The position numbers and the translations under genes were made by a program. DNA of 64,000 nucleotides from Gadus chalcogrammus (Eukaryota > Chordata > Actinopteri > Gadiformes > Gadidae). Under the pieces are notes generated by a model. The model was not told the origin of the DNA, did not search any database, and saw nothing but the letters and a program-made list of their open reading frames with translations. Location of the stretch: assembly GCF_026213295.1 (NCBI RefSeq), contig NC_079421.1, positions 20,132,925 to 20,196,924 on the forward strand, in the 5' to 3' direction. Shown here piece by piece: positions 21,036 to 47,022 of this stretch; the first letter of the stretch is position 1, and every line of letters begins with the position of its first letter.

Positions 21036-21108
21036 TAACCACGAAGGGATTCGAACCCTCAATCTTCTGATCCGAAGTCAGACGCCTTATCCATTAGGCC
21101 ACGTGGCT
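21036..21108 (-). tRNA. trnar-ucg: tRNA-Arg (TCG)
   Basis: Consensus copy. A TATAAA lies at -23 to -28 (plus-strand 21131-21136). Confidence 0.95.
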
Positions 21109-21200
21109 ACTGTTTAACAGTCAATTGGTCTTTATATTTTTTACGGAAGTGTATAATTCATCCTCAAATTAATACATTAATGAACTCAACAAAGAATTGA

Positions 21201-21274
21201 TGGCCAGTACGGGGGTTGAACCCGTGACCTTGGCGTTATTAGCACCACGCTCTAACCAACTGAGCTAACCGGCC
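21201..21274 (-). tRNA. trnai-aau: tRNA-Ile (AAT)
   Basis: Consensus copy. Confidence 0.95.
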
Positions 21275-21422
21275 TATAATTTAAGTGTTAATTTCATGTA
21301 TTTTTTTTGTATTTTCAATTACAAATAGTTTGAGAAGGGATTCGCTCAAATATTATCTAAGCGTTCCCTTGTTTCACAGAATGTTATTCGTGCTATTAAC
21401 TTTGAGCGAGGTCAATTCCAAC

Positions 21423-21495
21423 TAACCACGAAGGGATTCGAACCCTCAATCTTCTGATCCGAAGTCAGACGCCTTATCCATTAGGCCACGTGGCT
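21423..21495 (-). tRNA. trnar-ucg: tRNA-Arg (TCG)
   Basis: Consensus copy, the last before the assembly gap. Confidence 0.95.
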
Positions 21496-21527
21496 ACTGT
21501 TTAACAGTCAATTGGTCTTTATATTTT

Positions 21528-21627
21528 NNNNNNNNNNNNNNNNNNNNNNNNNNNNNNNNNNNNNNNNNNNNNNNNNNNNNNNNNNNNNNNNNNNNNNNNN
21601 NNNNNNNNNNNNNNNNNNNNNNNNNNN
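21528..21627. other. Assembly gap, 100 N
   Basis: Exactly 100 N, the usual placeholder for a gap of unknown size. It interrupts a tRNA unit, so further units are probably missing. Confidence 0.98.
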
Positions 21628-22980
21628 ACACACAAACCGCAGGCTTGCTTCACAATGTCCCTCTCTGCATCTCTTTTATCTCCTCTCTTTCTCTCTGTGT
21701 ACCTCTCTCGCGCGCACATGCTCTCTCCGGCAGCCAAACTGTTTTATTTGTCTACTGTGTGGTGGGAGGCGGTGGACGACAGGGAGTGTGCCCCACCACA
21801 CAAACACAGACTCCCATGCACCTGTGGCCTACTGCGCCATGATGTCACCGGGTAAAAATGTGATGTAATCTGCACTTATATGTTTTTCTGTTTTAGGGTA
21901 GGATACCTGTTGTCCAACTCTGACGGACACACTTTGGGGGGATGGGGGTAGTGGGTAAGACACAAGGGGAGAGGGAGGTGAAGGTGTCTAACAGGTCCAG
22001 TGTACCTCACACTGAGATACACGGCTGACTACAGGTGCGAGTGACTGGGGACCCAAGGAACGCTGCCAACCTTGTGCTGATAACTGTAAACTAGATGCTG
22101 CGCTGCATGTAGGTCTTCATTAAATAAATACAAAAACAACGTAAAATATTTTGAGAAAGTATAAAAAAAATGTTTTTATTGTTTATAGGTGGAAACTTAT
22201 AAAGGCATTTGATTCTCTTAGAATAAATATTAAATGAACAATAAGAGTTGTGCAATAGAAAGTATTCAACAAAAAGGAAAAGGTTGTTTATTGGTCTTGT
22301 CCTTGATGTGCTCCGCTTGTCTTCACACAGTGCTGAGGTGAGCACAAGCGGCCTGCTGTGAGCCCTTCAGAGGTCTTTCCTCCGCCATAATCTTAAGCGG
22401 TAACAAATGGAACATCTATATAATCATCAAGAGAAAAATTTCAATGCCCCCAGGTGTTGACAGTATTACCCAGGCCTTAGCCTTATTAGTGATAACGTTC
22501 CACCCCTCAACCTGATTAGTTATTCTTTAAACAAGAGAAATATTTGGGCTTCTGTGGCGCCGGGCTGAGATGTCTCTTCTCCTGCTGGGGTGGAGGTATG
22601 TGGAGTATGCAGGAGGCCAGGCGGCTCTCTCGGGGCAGGGCCCCAGTCTGCTCTGCTGGGAGAATGTGCACACTACGCACCCGCCCAGACCTGGAAGACC
22701 AGGAACCAATTAACAGAGCCCTACTCTATGTCTAATTCATAGATTCAACTGACTTTGATGTTGTTGCATTTGCTGGTTCGTTTTGGGTCTCATTTTAATT
22801 GAATTAAACCTACTAGAAGATTAAGATGAAATAAATAGATATCTAAATATTATTGAAGTTATTTTAGTTCGACATAAAAATAATATAAAATATCTATAAT
22901 TTGTTTTGTCAAATTGTCAAAAACATTTGATACATGCATTGGAAATGTGCCAATGACATTCACACACACGCACAAACGTG
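21628..22980. other. Intergenic, no gene seen
   Basis: CT-rich start, then unique sequence. No domain-bearing frame or RNA gene. Confidence 0.4.
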
Positions 22981-23050
22981 ACAATAATAATGATGGATTG
23001 AATTTATATAGGCCTAGCGCTTTTCTAGACACTCAAAGACAGTGAAGGGG
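22981..23050 (+). mobile_element. Retroelement 3' tail fragment
   Basis: GAATTTATATAGGCCTAGCGC followed by TTTTCTAGACACTCAAAGAC resembles the very common fish tail sequence ATTTATATAGCGCTTTTCTAGA. Short and diverged. Confidence 0.5.
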
Positions 23051-23329
23051 AACGTAGTTCATTGTTCACGCATCAGACGTTTTGTAGGGCAATTGAAATG
23101 GCATAACTAATGGGCAAGGACCAAATGTTTTTGGCGCAACGTCTCTGGCCATTACGGCAAACAGTAAATCCTGCTACTCGTGCATGTCCGCGTCTACGCG
23201 CGCGCGCTTTAAACAATAGGCGTGCAACTGCACAGATCTCCATCTAAAAGCGAGACGGATACACCCATGAGCACCATCCGTGATCGAATCAAGTGTAAAT
23301 TGTAGATCTAGACCCCCTCAAGAGAATCA

Positions 23330-23482
23330 GTGTTTGGACTATCCAAGCCCCTCCCATCTGTTCCGCGGAGTGGCGCGGCCAAGATAGGTTTCTGCCGGTG
23401 CAGTTGAGACGAGATAGACGCTGTTTGAAAGTTGTCAATGAGAAGAAAAGTTTGAAGGCAAGACTACTAAGAAGGACTAGGA
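23330..23482 (+). promoter_or_regulatory. ccdc69: Probable ccdc69 promoter and 5' UTR
   Basis: GC-richer stretch with CpGs (ccgcggagtggcgcggcc) directly upstream of the MGCAPSK exon. No clear TATA box. The transcription start is not determinable here. Confidence 0.45.
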
Positions 23483-37907
<14,425 letters not shown>

Positions 37908-39280
37908 ACGTGAACGGGAAGCCCCTCCTGGAAATGAGGCCGGGGAAACACCGCCCCCTGGAGTCCCAGCCATACTCCGGAGACAAAACTTCTGCAGAAC
38001 CTTCTGGAACCTACCGACCGTCTCCAGCCATGGTGCCGCTCCCTTCTTCCCCCCCCCCACCCACAACCCCCCTGGGTACCATGTCTCCAGGGGCGCCGGT
38101 GTACGGAAACCTTTACTGCTACAGTCCCTTCTTCCTTAGACACTCCCTGAGTCGACACAGATAGTGTTTGGAGGACTTCCGGGGAGCGATCGGCGAACCG
38201 TTTCACAACCGTGGTTGAGCCACAGTCCACTAGGAGTACGCTGGGGGTCTACTGAGGCCTTTTAACTCTCTGGAATTTCTCAGTGGATTGAAAACACAGT
38301 GGACGGTTATTTTAATGTCCGATGTTTATGGCCTCATATCACTGTCAAAAATCGCAAAAATGACTTTGAGTCTTCCGTTCTTTGGCAGTGTTATGCTGTC
38401 ACAGACGTCGTTGAAGGACCGGTTCGAGCGGCCTTCTGTTTCCCGGCAGTCCTTCTACGTTACGCCACACAAGGCCTTTGTTTATACTGCTGCAGTCCGT
38501 GCTCTTCCAATCCACGCTCTCATGGAGAAGTACTCAATGCAACGCTGTCTTGACAGATGGAGAGTTCAACGGTGGTCTTTCTAGGGTTACTAGGTCAAAT
38601 TTTCAGCCTTTTAAGTATTCCAAACTTGGCCTGGTAAACGGTGCCTTGATACATGAGGGGGTACGCCGTTGTTGGGGGGGATTACAGGCCTGTTGTGGTT
38701 CAGCGCGCGCGATCTGTGAACACGGGACAACCTAACAGGGACAGATGTGGCCCGACCGATTCAAACCAGAGACCACCGGGAGTTCCAAGTCGTTGAGCAA
38801 CAGGATGATGCCAAATGTGTTTTGTTGAGCCTATTTTTGTAAGGTTTAATCCTATGGTGTTTTATTTTGTCCGTTATTGTGTCTGTTAAGAAGGACATAA
38901 CAATTGACCTGCGTGTGCCCATGTTCTGCATACTCAGTCGCATAGTCAGGTGTTTTGCAACTGCATTACTTTGTGTCAAGTGAAAATGTTTTACAAAAGA
39001 GAGAAGCTGTGAATGTAAACCGTTTCCTATTGTACCATTTCAGATCAGGACAGTTATTTTTTTCTTTTTGTGACATAAATACTTTATTAATCCAGAAGGA
39101 AATTGTGGTTGCAAACAAGCCCACGTCTGCCTGTGTTTTAGCATTTACTCTCCTCATGCACTAGCACTTTTACCAGTATTTCAGTCACGTCATGTGCAAA
39201 AGAGATTTCTACTTGTTGTAACATTTTGAAATGTCCTTGTCTCTGAAAATACAAAACAAAATAAAACTTTTAATTTGATT
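37908..39280 (+). other. ccdc69: ccdc69 3' UTR with polyadenylation signal
   Basis: No splice site is needed after the stop. AATAAA at 39260-39265 gives a UTR of about 1.37 kb. Open frames in it are not supported by any domain. Confidence 0.7.
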
Positions 39281-40570
39281 TTGACATCGCATTTGCCACA
39301 GTTGCATGTGTGTGTTTTCAACTGCCATATAGAACAGGTTCAGCAAGAAGATGCCTATTTTTAGGAATGAACGACCATTGTTGAAGACAGTGTAAATACA
39401 TCCAACAGAAACGGACAGGAACCCACCACTGCTTCAGTTGTAACAAATTAGTTTTGCAGTATTTTTTTTTCTTCTGATCATTTTAAAAGTTAGGTTGAAA
39501 TTTGCTACATTTTCTCCATCTATGGTTAAAGCAAATCATTGATAGGTGAATGGACAGAAAGGCTCACATTTACATATAATGTTTGAGTGCAATGTTTGAG
39601 ATTGTAAGTATATTTGATATGTAGTCAGGGTAAGTATCTGGGGAGAAAGCGTCGCTAGTTTAGCCTCTTTTTAGAGTTGAACACGGGTTTAAACTCGTCG
39701 GTGACGCAAGAAGTCACGTGACGTCTTAAACTCCATTGCTGTGTCATATGTACTTGTGGTTTAACCTGCAGCTGCGTTTTACCTTGATCTCAATTGCTGT
39801 GTCTTCAGAGAAATTCACATCAGACACTAGAGGGCGTATTTTGTGCGTGTTAGTCTAATCTCGCAAGTTACTGACGTGGTTTTAGAGGAGACTAAACCAG
39901 TTTGCAGGATGAAACAAGGCTCCATCATAACCAACACACACACATAATTAGTTTTATGAATAATAGGTATGATACATTTACACTTATTACACCAGGTAGG
40001 CCTTCAGTCCAATACAGGCTACAATATAGGAGTTGCTTAAAGTGCCCAACTAAAACTCTACAAAGAACAGATTATTTGTATGTAAAAAAAAAAAATGAAC
40101 GCACAGAGGATCGTACCATTCAACGAAGCATAAAAAGGTCAATGCTTAACTAAAATGGTCCTAACTCTCCTTCTCCGAGAATTGAAAGGCGTGACATTAT
40201 CCTAATTACTCACATAGGCATATTAGGTAACTAATTAAGTAATCACGTTTGCATACACACACCAAGAGAAAACAATGACAAGTAATTGATTGACGTAGGT
40301 GAGGGCAGATTCCAGACTCAGATTTCCAAAAAAAGTAGCCTAGACTATTTCATAATAAATGTCAACATTATTAGCGTTTTTATTATATTAAAGTGCATTT
40401 TACATTCCCATTAAGTTTTTGTTGGTAATTATAGCACAAAATGCATCCACCATGAAGTTAAGACTGCATCTGCTCTGGGGTATACCAGAAATCAGAGTAC
40501 TTCCGGTTTCCAAGCAGTTTAAACCGAGTCAGCTAGGAATCAACTGATCCTGTACGAGTCGTTACACAGC
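39281..40570. other. Intergenic, nothing recognised
   Basis: AT-rich unique sequence between ccdc69 and the macrosatellite. Confidence 0.45.
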
Positions 40571-40687
40571 AATGACGTTCAACCTCGTGCGCAGCTGCGT
40601 GTTAAACTCCGAAACCTCAGTTTTAAGGAATACGGTTTTAAAGCGCAGCACAACTAGCGCAATGCTAACTGACAGAGCAATCGGCCC
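40571..40687 (+). repeat. 117-bp direct repeat, left border of the macrosatellite
   Basis: Starts AATGACGTTCAACCTCGTG and ends at CAATCGGCCC. A second copy of identical length with several substitutions is at 49147-49263. The satellite starts right after this copy (GGGGTAACACTG). Confidence 0.92.
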
Positions 40688-41569
40688 AAGGGGTAACACT
40701 GTGGTTTTTTATTGGTCGTCATGAAAAAAAACATAAGGGGTAACACTGTCTTTTTTCATTGGTCGACTCGTCATGAAAAAAAACATAAGGGGTAACTCTG
40801 TCGTTTTTTATCGGCCGTCATGAAATAAACATAAGGGGTAACACTGTCGTTTTTATCAAATGAAACATAAGGGGTAACATTGTCGTTTTTTATCGGTCGT
40901 CATGAAAAAAACATAAGGGGTAACACTGTTGATATTTATCAATTAAAACATAGGGGGTAACAATGTCGTTTTTATCAATTAAAACATAAGGGGTGACACT
41001 GTCGTTTTTCCTTGGTCGTCATGAAAAAAACCATAAGGGGTAACACTGTTGTTTTTTATTGGTCGTCATGAAAAAAAACATAAGGGGTAACACTGTTGTT
41101 TTTCTTTGGTCGTCGTGAAAAAATACATAAGGGGTAACACTGTCTTTTTTCATTGGTCGTCATGAAAAAAAACATAAGGGGTAACTGTCGTTTTTTATCG
41201 GCCGTCATGAAATAAACATAAGGGGTAACACTGTCGATATTTATCAAATAAAACATAGGGGGTAACACCGTTGTTTTTCTTTGGTCGTCATGAAAAAAAA
41301 CATAAGGGGTAACACTGTTGTTTTTTATTGGTCGTCATAAAAAAAACATAAGGGGTAACACTGTCGTTTTTTATTGGTTGTCATGAAAAAAAACATAAGG
41401 GGTAACTCTGTCATTTTTTATCGGCCATCATAAAAAAAACATAAGGGGTAACACTGTCGTTTTTTATTGGTTGTCATGAAAATAAACATAAGGGAAATAA
41501 TAGAAATGCACACATACATTTTAATGTCATGTATATCGTCTATATTAATGATTGATTATTGTATGTTGT

Positions 41570-41640
41570 CATCGCCTCAGTGGTGCAGTGGAGTGCACTC
41601 TGCCTAAACCCCTGGAGACCGGGGTTCAAGACCGGTTGAT
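41570..41640 (+). repeat. tRNA-like Pol III head, type A, unit 1
   Basis: A box TGGTGCAGTGG and B box GGTTCAAGACC with about 31 nt between them. The acceptor-like ends do not pair as a tRNA, so this is a SINE-head-like promoter rather than a tRNA gene. Confidence 0.7.
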
Positions 41641-41877
41641 ATCTTCTGTTGGAATGTCGATATTTATCAAATAAAACATAGGGGGTAACACTGTTGTATT
41701 TCTTTGGTCGTCATGAAAAAAAACATAAGGTCGTCATGAAAAAAAAACATAAGGGGTAACACTGTCGTTTTTTATTGGTTGTCATGAAAATAAACATAAG
41801 GGAAATAATTGAAATGCACACATACATTTTAATGTCATGTATATCGTCTTTATTAGTGATTGATTATTGTGTATTGT

Positions 41878-41948
41878 CATCGCCTCCGTGGTGCAGTGGA
41901 GTGTACTCTGACTAAACCCCTGGTGACCGGGGTTCAAGTCCGGTTGAT
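41878..41948 (+). repeat. tRNA-like Pol III head, type B, unit 1
   Basis: Same layout, with a perfect B box GGTTCAAGTCC. Confidence 0.72.
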
Positions 41949-43276
41949 GTCTTCTGTTGGAATGTCGATATTTATCAAATAAAACATAGGGGGTAACACT
42001 GTTGTATTCCTTGGTCGTCATGAAAAAAACCATAAGGTCGTCATGAAATAAAACCTAAGGGGTAACAATGTTGTTTTTTATTGGTCGTCATGAAAAAAAA
42101 CATAAGGGGTAACACTGTTGTTTTTTTTTGTCGTCATGAAAAAAAACATAAGGGGTAACACTGTTGTTTTTTATTGGTCGTCATGAAAAAAAACATAAGG
42201 GGTAACACTGTTGTTTTTTTTTGTCGTCATGAAAAAAAACACAAGGGGTAACACTGTCGTTTTCTTTGGTCGTCATGAAAAAAAACATAAGGGGTAACAC
42301 TGTTGTTTTTTATTGGTCGTCATGAAAAAAAACATAAGGGGTAACACTGTTGTTTTTTTTTGGTTGTCATGAAAAAAAACATAAGGGGTAACACTGTTGT
42401 ATTTCTTTGGTCGTCATGAAAAAAAACATAAGGTCGTCATGAAAAAAAACCTAAGGGGTAACACTGTTGTTTTTTATTGGTCGTCATGAAAAAAAACATA
42501 AGGGGTAACACTGTTGTTGTTTTTTGTCGTCATGAAAAAAAACATAAGGGGTAACACTGTTGTTTTCTTTGGTCGTCATGAAAAAAAACATAAGGGGTAA
42601 CACTGTTGTTTTTTATTGGTCGTCATGAAAAAAAACATAAGGGGTAACACTGTTGTTTTTTTTTGGTCGTCATGAAAAAAAACATAAGGGGTAACACTGT
42701 CGTTTTCTTTGGTCGTCATGAAAAAAAACATAAGGGGTAACACTGTTGTTTTTTATTGGTCGTCATGAAAAAAAACATAAGGGCTAACACTGTTGTTTTT
42801 TTTTGTCGTCATGAAAAAAAACATAAGGGGTAACACTGTCGTTTTCTTTGGTCGTCATGAAAAAAAACATAAGGGGTAACACTGTTGTTTTTTATTGGTC
42901 GTCATGAAAAAAAACATAAGGGGTAACACTGTTGTTTTTTTTTGGTCGTCATGAAAAAAAACATAAGGGGTAACACTGTCGTTTTCTTTGGTCGTCATGA
43001 AAAAAAACATAAGGGGTAACACTGTTGTTTTTTATTGGTCGTCATAAAAAAAACATAAGGGGTAACACTGTCGTTTTTTATTGGTTGTCATGAAAAAAAA
43101 CATAAGGGGTAACTCTGTCATTTTTTATCGGCCATCATAAAAAAAACATAAGGGGTAACACTGTCGTTTTTTATTGGTTGTCATGAAAATAAACATAAGG
43201 GAAATAATAGAAATGCACACATACATTTTAATGTCATGTATATCGTCTATATTAATGATTGATTATTGTATGTTGT

Positions 43277-43347
43277 CATCGCCTCAGTGGTGCAGTGGAG
43301 TGCACTCTGCCTAAACCCCTGGAGACCGGGGTTCAAGACCGGTTGAT
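43277..43347 (+). repeat. tRNA-like Pol III head, type A, unit 2
   Basis: Copy of 41570-41640. Confidence 0.7.
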
Positions 43348-43584
43348 ATCATCTGTTGGAATGTCGATATATATCAAATAAAACATAGGGGGTAACACTG
43401 TTGTATTTCTTTGGTCGTCATGAAAAAAAACATAAGGTCGTCATGAAAAAAAAACATAAGGGGTAACACTGTCGTTTTTTATTGGTTGTCATGAAAATAA
43501 ACATAAGGGAAATAATTGAAATGCACACATACATTTTAATGTCATGTATATCGTCTTTATTAGTGATTGATTATTGTGTATTGT

Positions 43585-43655
43585 CATCGCCTCCGTGGTG
43601 CAGTGGAGTGTACTCTGACTAAACCCCTGGTGACCGGGGTTCAAGTCCGGTTGAT
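43585..43655 (+). repeat. tRNA-like Pol III head, type B, unit 2
   Basis: Copy of 41878-41948. Confidence 0.72.
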
Positions 43656-44936
43656 GTCTTCTGTTGGAATGTCGATATTTATCAAATAAAACATAGGGGG
43701 TAACACTGTTGTATTCCTTGGTCGTCATGAAAAAAACCATAAGGTCGTCATGAAATAAAACCTAAGGGGTAACAATGTTGTTGTTTTTTGTCGTCATGAA
43801 AAAAAACATAAGGGGTAACACTGTTGTTTTTTATTGGTCGTCATGAAAAAAAACATAAGGGGTAACACTGTTGTTTTTTTTTGTCGTCATGAAAAAAAAC
43901 ACAAGGGGTAACACTGTCGTTTTCTTTGGTCGTCATGAAAAAAAACATAAGGGGTAACACTGTTGTTTTTTATTGGTCGTCATGAAAAAAAACATAAGGG
44001 GTAACACTGTTGTTTTTTTTTGGTTGTCATGAAAAAAAACATAAGGGGTAACACTGTTGTATTTCTTTGGTCGTCATGAAAAAAAACATAAGGTCGTCAT
44101 GAAAAAAAACCTAAGGGGTAACACTGTTGTTTTTTATTGATCGTCATGAAAAAAAACATAAGGGGTAACACTGTTGTTGTTTTTTGTCGTCATGAAAAAA
44201 AACATAAGGGGTAACACTGTTGTTTTCTTTGGTCGTCATGAAAAAAAACATAAGGGGTAACACTGTTGTTTTTTATTGGTCGTCATGAAAAAAAACATAA
44301 GGGGTAACACTGTTGTTTTTTTTTGGTCGTCATGAAAAAAAACATAAGGGGTAACACTGTCGTTTTCTTTGGTCGTCATGAAAAAAAACATAAGGGGTAA
44401 CACTGTTGTTTTTTATTGGTCGTCATGAAAAAAAACATAAGGGCTAACACTGTTGTTTTTTTTTGTCGTCATGAAAAAAAACATAAGGGGTAACACTGTC
44501 GTTTTCTTTGGTCGTCATGAAAAAAAACATAAGGGGTAACACTGTTGTTTTTTATTGGTCGTCATGAAAAAAAACATAAGGGGTAACACTGTTGTTTTTT
44601 TTTGGTCGTCATGAAAAAAAACATAAGGGGTAACACTGTCGTTTTCTTTGGTCGTCATGAAAAAAAACATAAGGGGTAACACTGTTGTTTTTTATTGGTC
44701 GTCATAAAAAAAACATAAGGGGTAACACTGTCGTTTTTTATTGGTTGTCATGAAAAAAAACATAAGGGGTAACTCTGTCATTTTTTATCGGCCATCATAA
44801 AAAAAACATAAGGGGTAACACTGTCGTTTTTTATTGGTTGTCATGAAAATAAACATAAGGGAAATAATAGAAATGCACACATACATTTTAATGTCATGTA
44901 TATCGTCTATATTAATGATTGATTATTGTATGTTGT

Positions 44937-45007
44937 CATCGCCTCAGTGGTGCAGTGGAGTGCACTCTGCCTAAACCCCTGGAGACCGGGGTTCAAGACC
45001 GGTTGAT
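44937..45007 (+). repeat. tRNA-like Pol III head, type A, unit 3
   Basis: Copy of 41570-41640. Confidence 0.7.
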
Positions 45008-45244
45008 ATCTTCTGTTGGAATGTCGATATATATCAAATAAAACATAGGGGGTAACACTGTTGTATTTCTTTGGTCGTCATGAAAAAAAACATAAGGTCG
45101 TCATGAAAAAAAAACATAAGGGGTAACACTGTCGTTTTTTATTGGTTGTCATGAAAATAAACATAAGGGAAATAATTGAAATGCACACATACATTTTAAT
45201 GTCATGTATATCGTCTTTATTAGTGATTGATTATTGTGTATTGT

Positions 45245-45315
45245 CATCGCCTCCGTGGTGCAGTGGAGTGTACTCTGACTAAACCCCTGGTGACCGGGGT
45301 TCAAGTCCGGTTGAT
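45245..45315 (+). repeat. tRNA-like Pol III head, type B, unit 3
   Basis: Copy of 41878-41948. Confidence 0.72.
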
Positions 45316-46643
45316 GTCTTCTGTTGGAATGTCGATATTTATCAAATAAAACATAGGGGGTAACACTGTTGTATTCCTTGGTCGTCATGAAAAAAACCAT
45401 AAGGTCGTCATGAAATAAAACCTAAGGGGTAACAATGTTGTTTTTTATTGGTCGTCATGAAAAAAAACATAAGGGGTAACACTGTTGTTTTTTTTTGTCG
45501 TCATGAAAAAAAACATAAGGGGTAACACTGTTGTTTTTTATTGGTCGTCATGAAAAAAAACATAAGGGGTAACACTGTTGTTTTTTTTTGTCGTCATGAA
45601 AAAAAACACAAGGGGTAACACTGTCGTTTTCTTTGGTCGTCATGAAAAAAAACATAAGGGGTAACACTGTTGTTTTTTATTGGTCGTCATGAAAAAAAAC
45701 ATAAGGGGTAACACTGTTGTTTTTTTTTGGTTGTCATGAAAAAAAACATAAGGGGTAACACTGTTGTATTTCTTTGGTCGTCATGAAAAAAAACATAAGG
45801 TCGTCATGAAAAAAAACCTAAGGGGTAACACTGTTGTTTTTTATTGGTCGTCATGAAAAAAAACATAAGGGGTAACACTGTTGTTGTTTTTTGTCGTCAT
45901 GAAAAAAAACATAAGGGGTAACACTGTTGTTTTCTTTGGTCGTCATGAAAAAAAACATAAGGGGTAACACTGTTGTTTTTTATTGGTCGTCATGAAAAAA
46001 AACATAAGGGGTAACACTGTTGTTTTTTTTTGGTCGTCATGAAAAAAAACATAAGGGGTAACACTGTCGTTTTCTTTGGTCGTCATGAAAAAAAACATAA
46101 GGGGTAACACTGTTGTTTTTTATTGGTCGTCATGAAAAAAAACATAAGGGCTAACACTGTTGTTTTTTTTTGTCGTCATGAAAAAAAACATAAGGGGTAA
46201 CACTGTCGTTTTCTTTGGTCGTCATGAAAAAAAACATAAGGGGTAACACTGTTGTTTTTTATTGGTCGTCATGAAAAAAAACATAAGGGGTAACACTGTT
46301 GTTTTTTTTTGGTCGTCATGAAAAAAAACATAAGGGGTAACACTGTCGTTTTCTTTGGTCGTCATGAAAAAAAACATAAGGGGTAACACTGTTGTTTTTT
46401 ATTGGTCGTCATAAAAAAAACATAAGGGGTAACACTGTCGTTTTTTATTGGTTGTCATGAAAAAAAACATAAGGGGTAACTCTGTCATTTTTTATCGGCC
46501 ATCATAAAAAAAACATAAGGGGTAACACTGTCGTTTTTTATTGGTTGTCATGAAAATAAACATAAGGGAAATAATAGAAATGCACACATACATTTTAATG
46601 TCATGTATATCGTCTATATTAATGATTGATTATTGTATGTTGT

Positions 46644-46714
46644 CATCGCCTCAGTGGTGCAGTGGAGTGCACTCTGCCTAAACCCCTGGAGACCGGGGTT
46701 CAAGACCGGTTGAT
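46644..46714 (+). repeat. tRNA-like Pol III head, type A, unit 4
   Basis: Copy of 41570-41640. Confidence 0.7.
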
Positions 46715-46951
46715 ATCTTCTGTTGGAATGTCGATATATATCAAATAAAACATAGGGGGTAACACTGTTGTATTTCTTTGGTCGTCATGAAAAAAAACAT
46801 AAGGTCGTCATGAAAAAAAAACATAAGGGGTAACACTGTCGTTTTTTATTGGTTGTCATGAAAATAAACATAAGGGAAATAATTGAAATGCACACATACA
46901 TTTTAATGTCATGTATATCGTCTTTATTAGTGATTGATTATTGTGTATTGT

Positions 46952-47022
46952 CATCGCCTCCGTGGTGCAGTGGAGTGTACTCTGACTAAACCCCTGGTGA
47001 CCGGGGTTCAAGTCCGGTTGAT
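46952..47022 (+). repeat. tRNA-like Pol III head, type B, unit 4
   Basis: Copy of 41878-41948. Confidence 0.72.

Larger units (their letters stand above)
15300..21527 (-). repeat. Tandem tRNA-Ile/tRNA-Arg array, 387-bp unit
   Basis: Sixteen tRNA-Ile(AAT)-derived and seventeen tRNA-Arg(TCG)-derived loci alternate, all on the minus strand. Successive Arg starts from 17523 are mostly 387 bp apart. Exceptions are 364 (a 23-bp spacer deletion before 18274), 382 (before 19043) and 445 (a 58-bp spacer duplication at about 20880-20937). Interior units are near-identical in spacers as well as genes, implying unequal exchange or gene conversion. The left five to six loci are decayed. The right edge is cut by the assembly gap, so the true array is longer. 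Both tRNAs have internal A and B boxes for RNA polymerase III. Confidence 0.97.

Noticed and set aside
37908..38735. Open frames downstream of the ccdc69 stop
   Set aside because: Lie in the 3' UTR before the AATAAA at 39260, and are unrelated to any domain.
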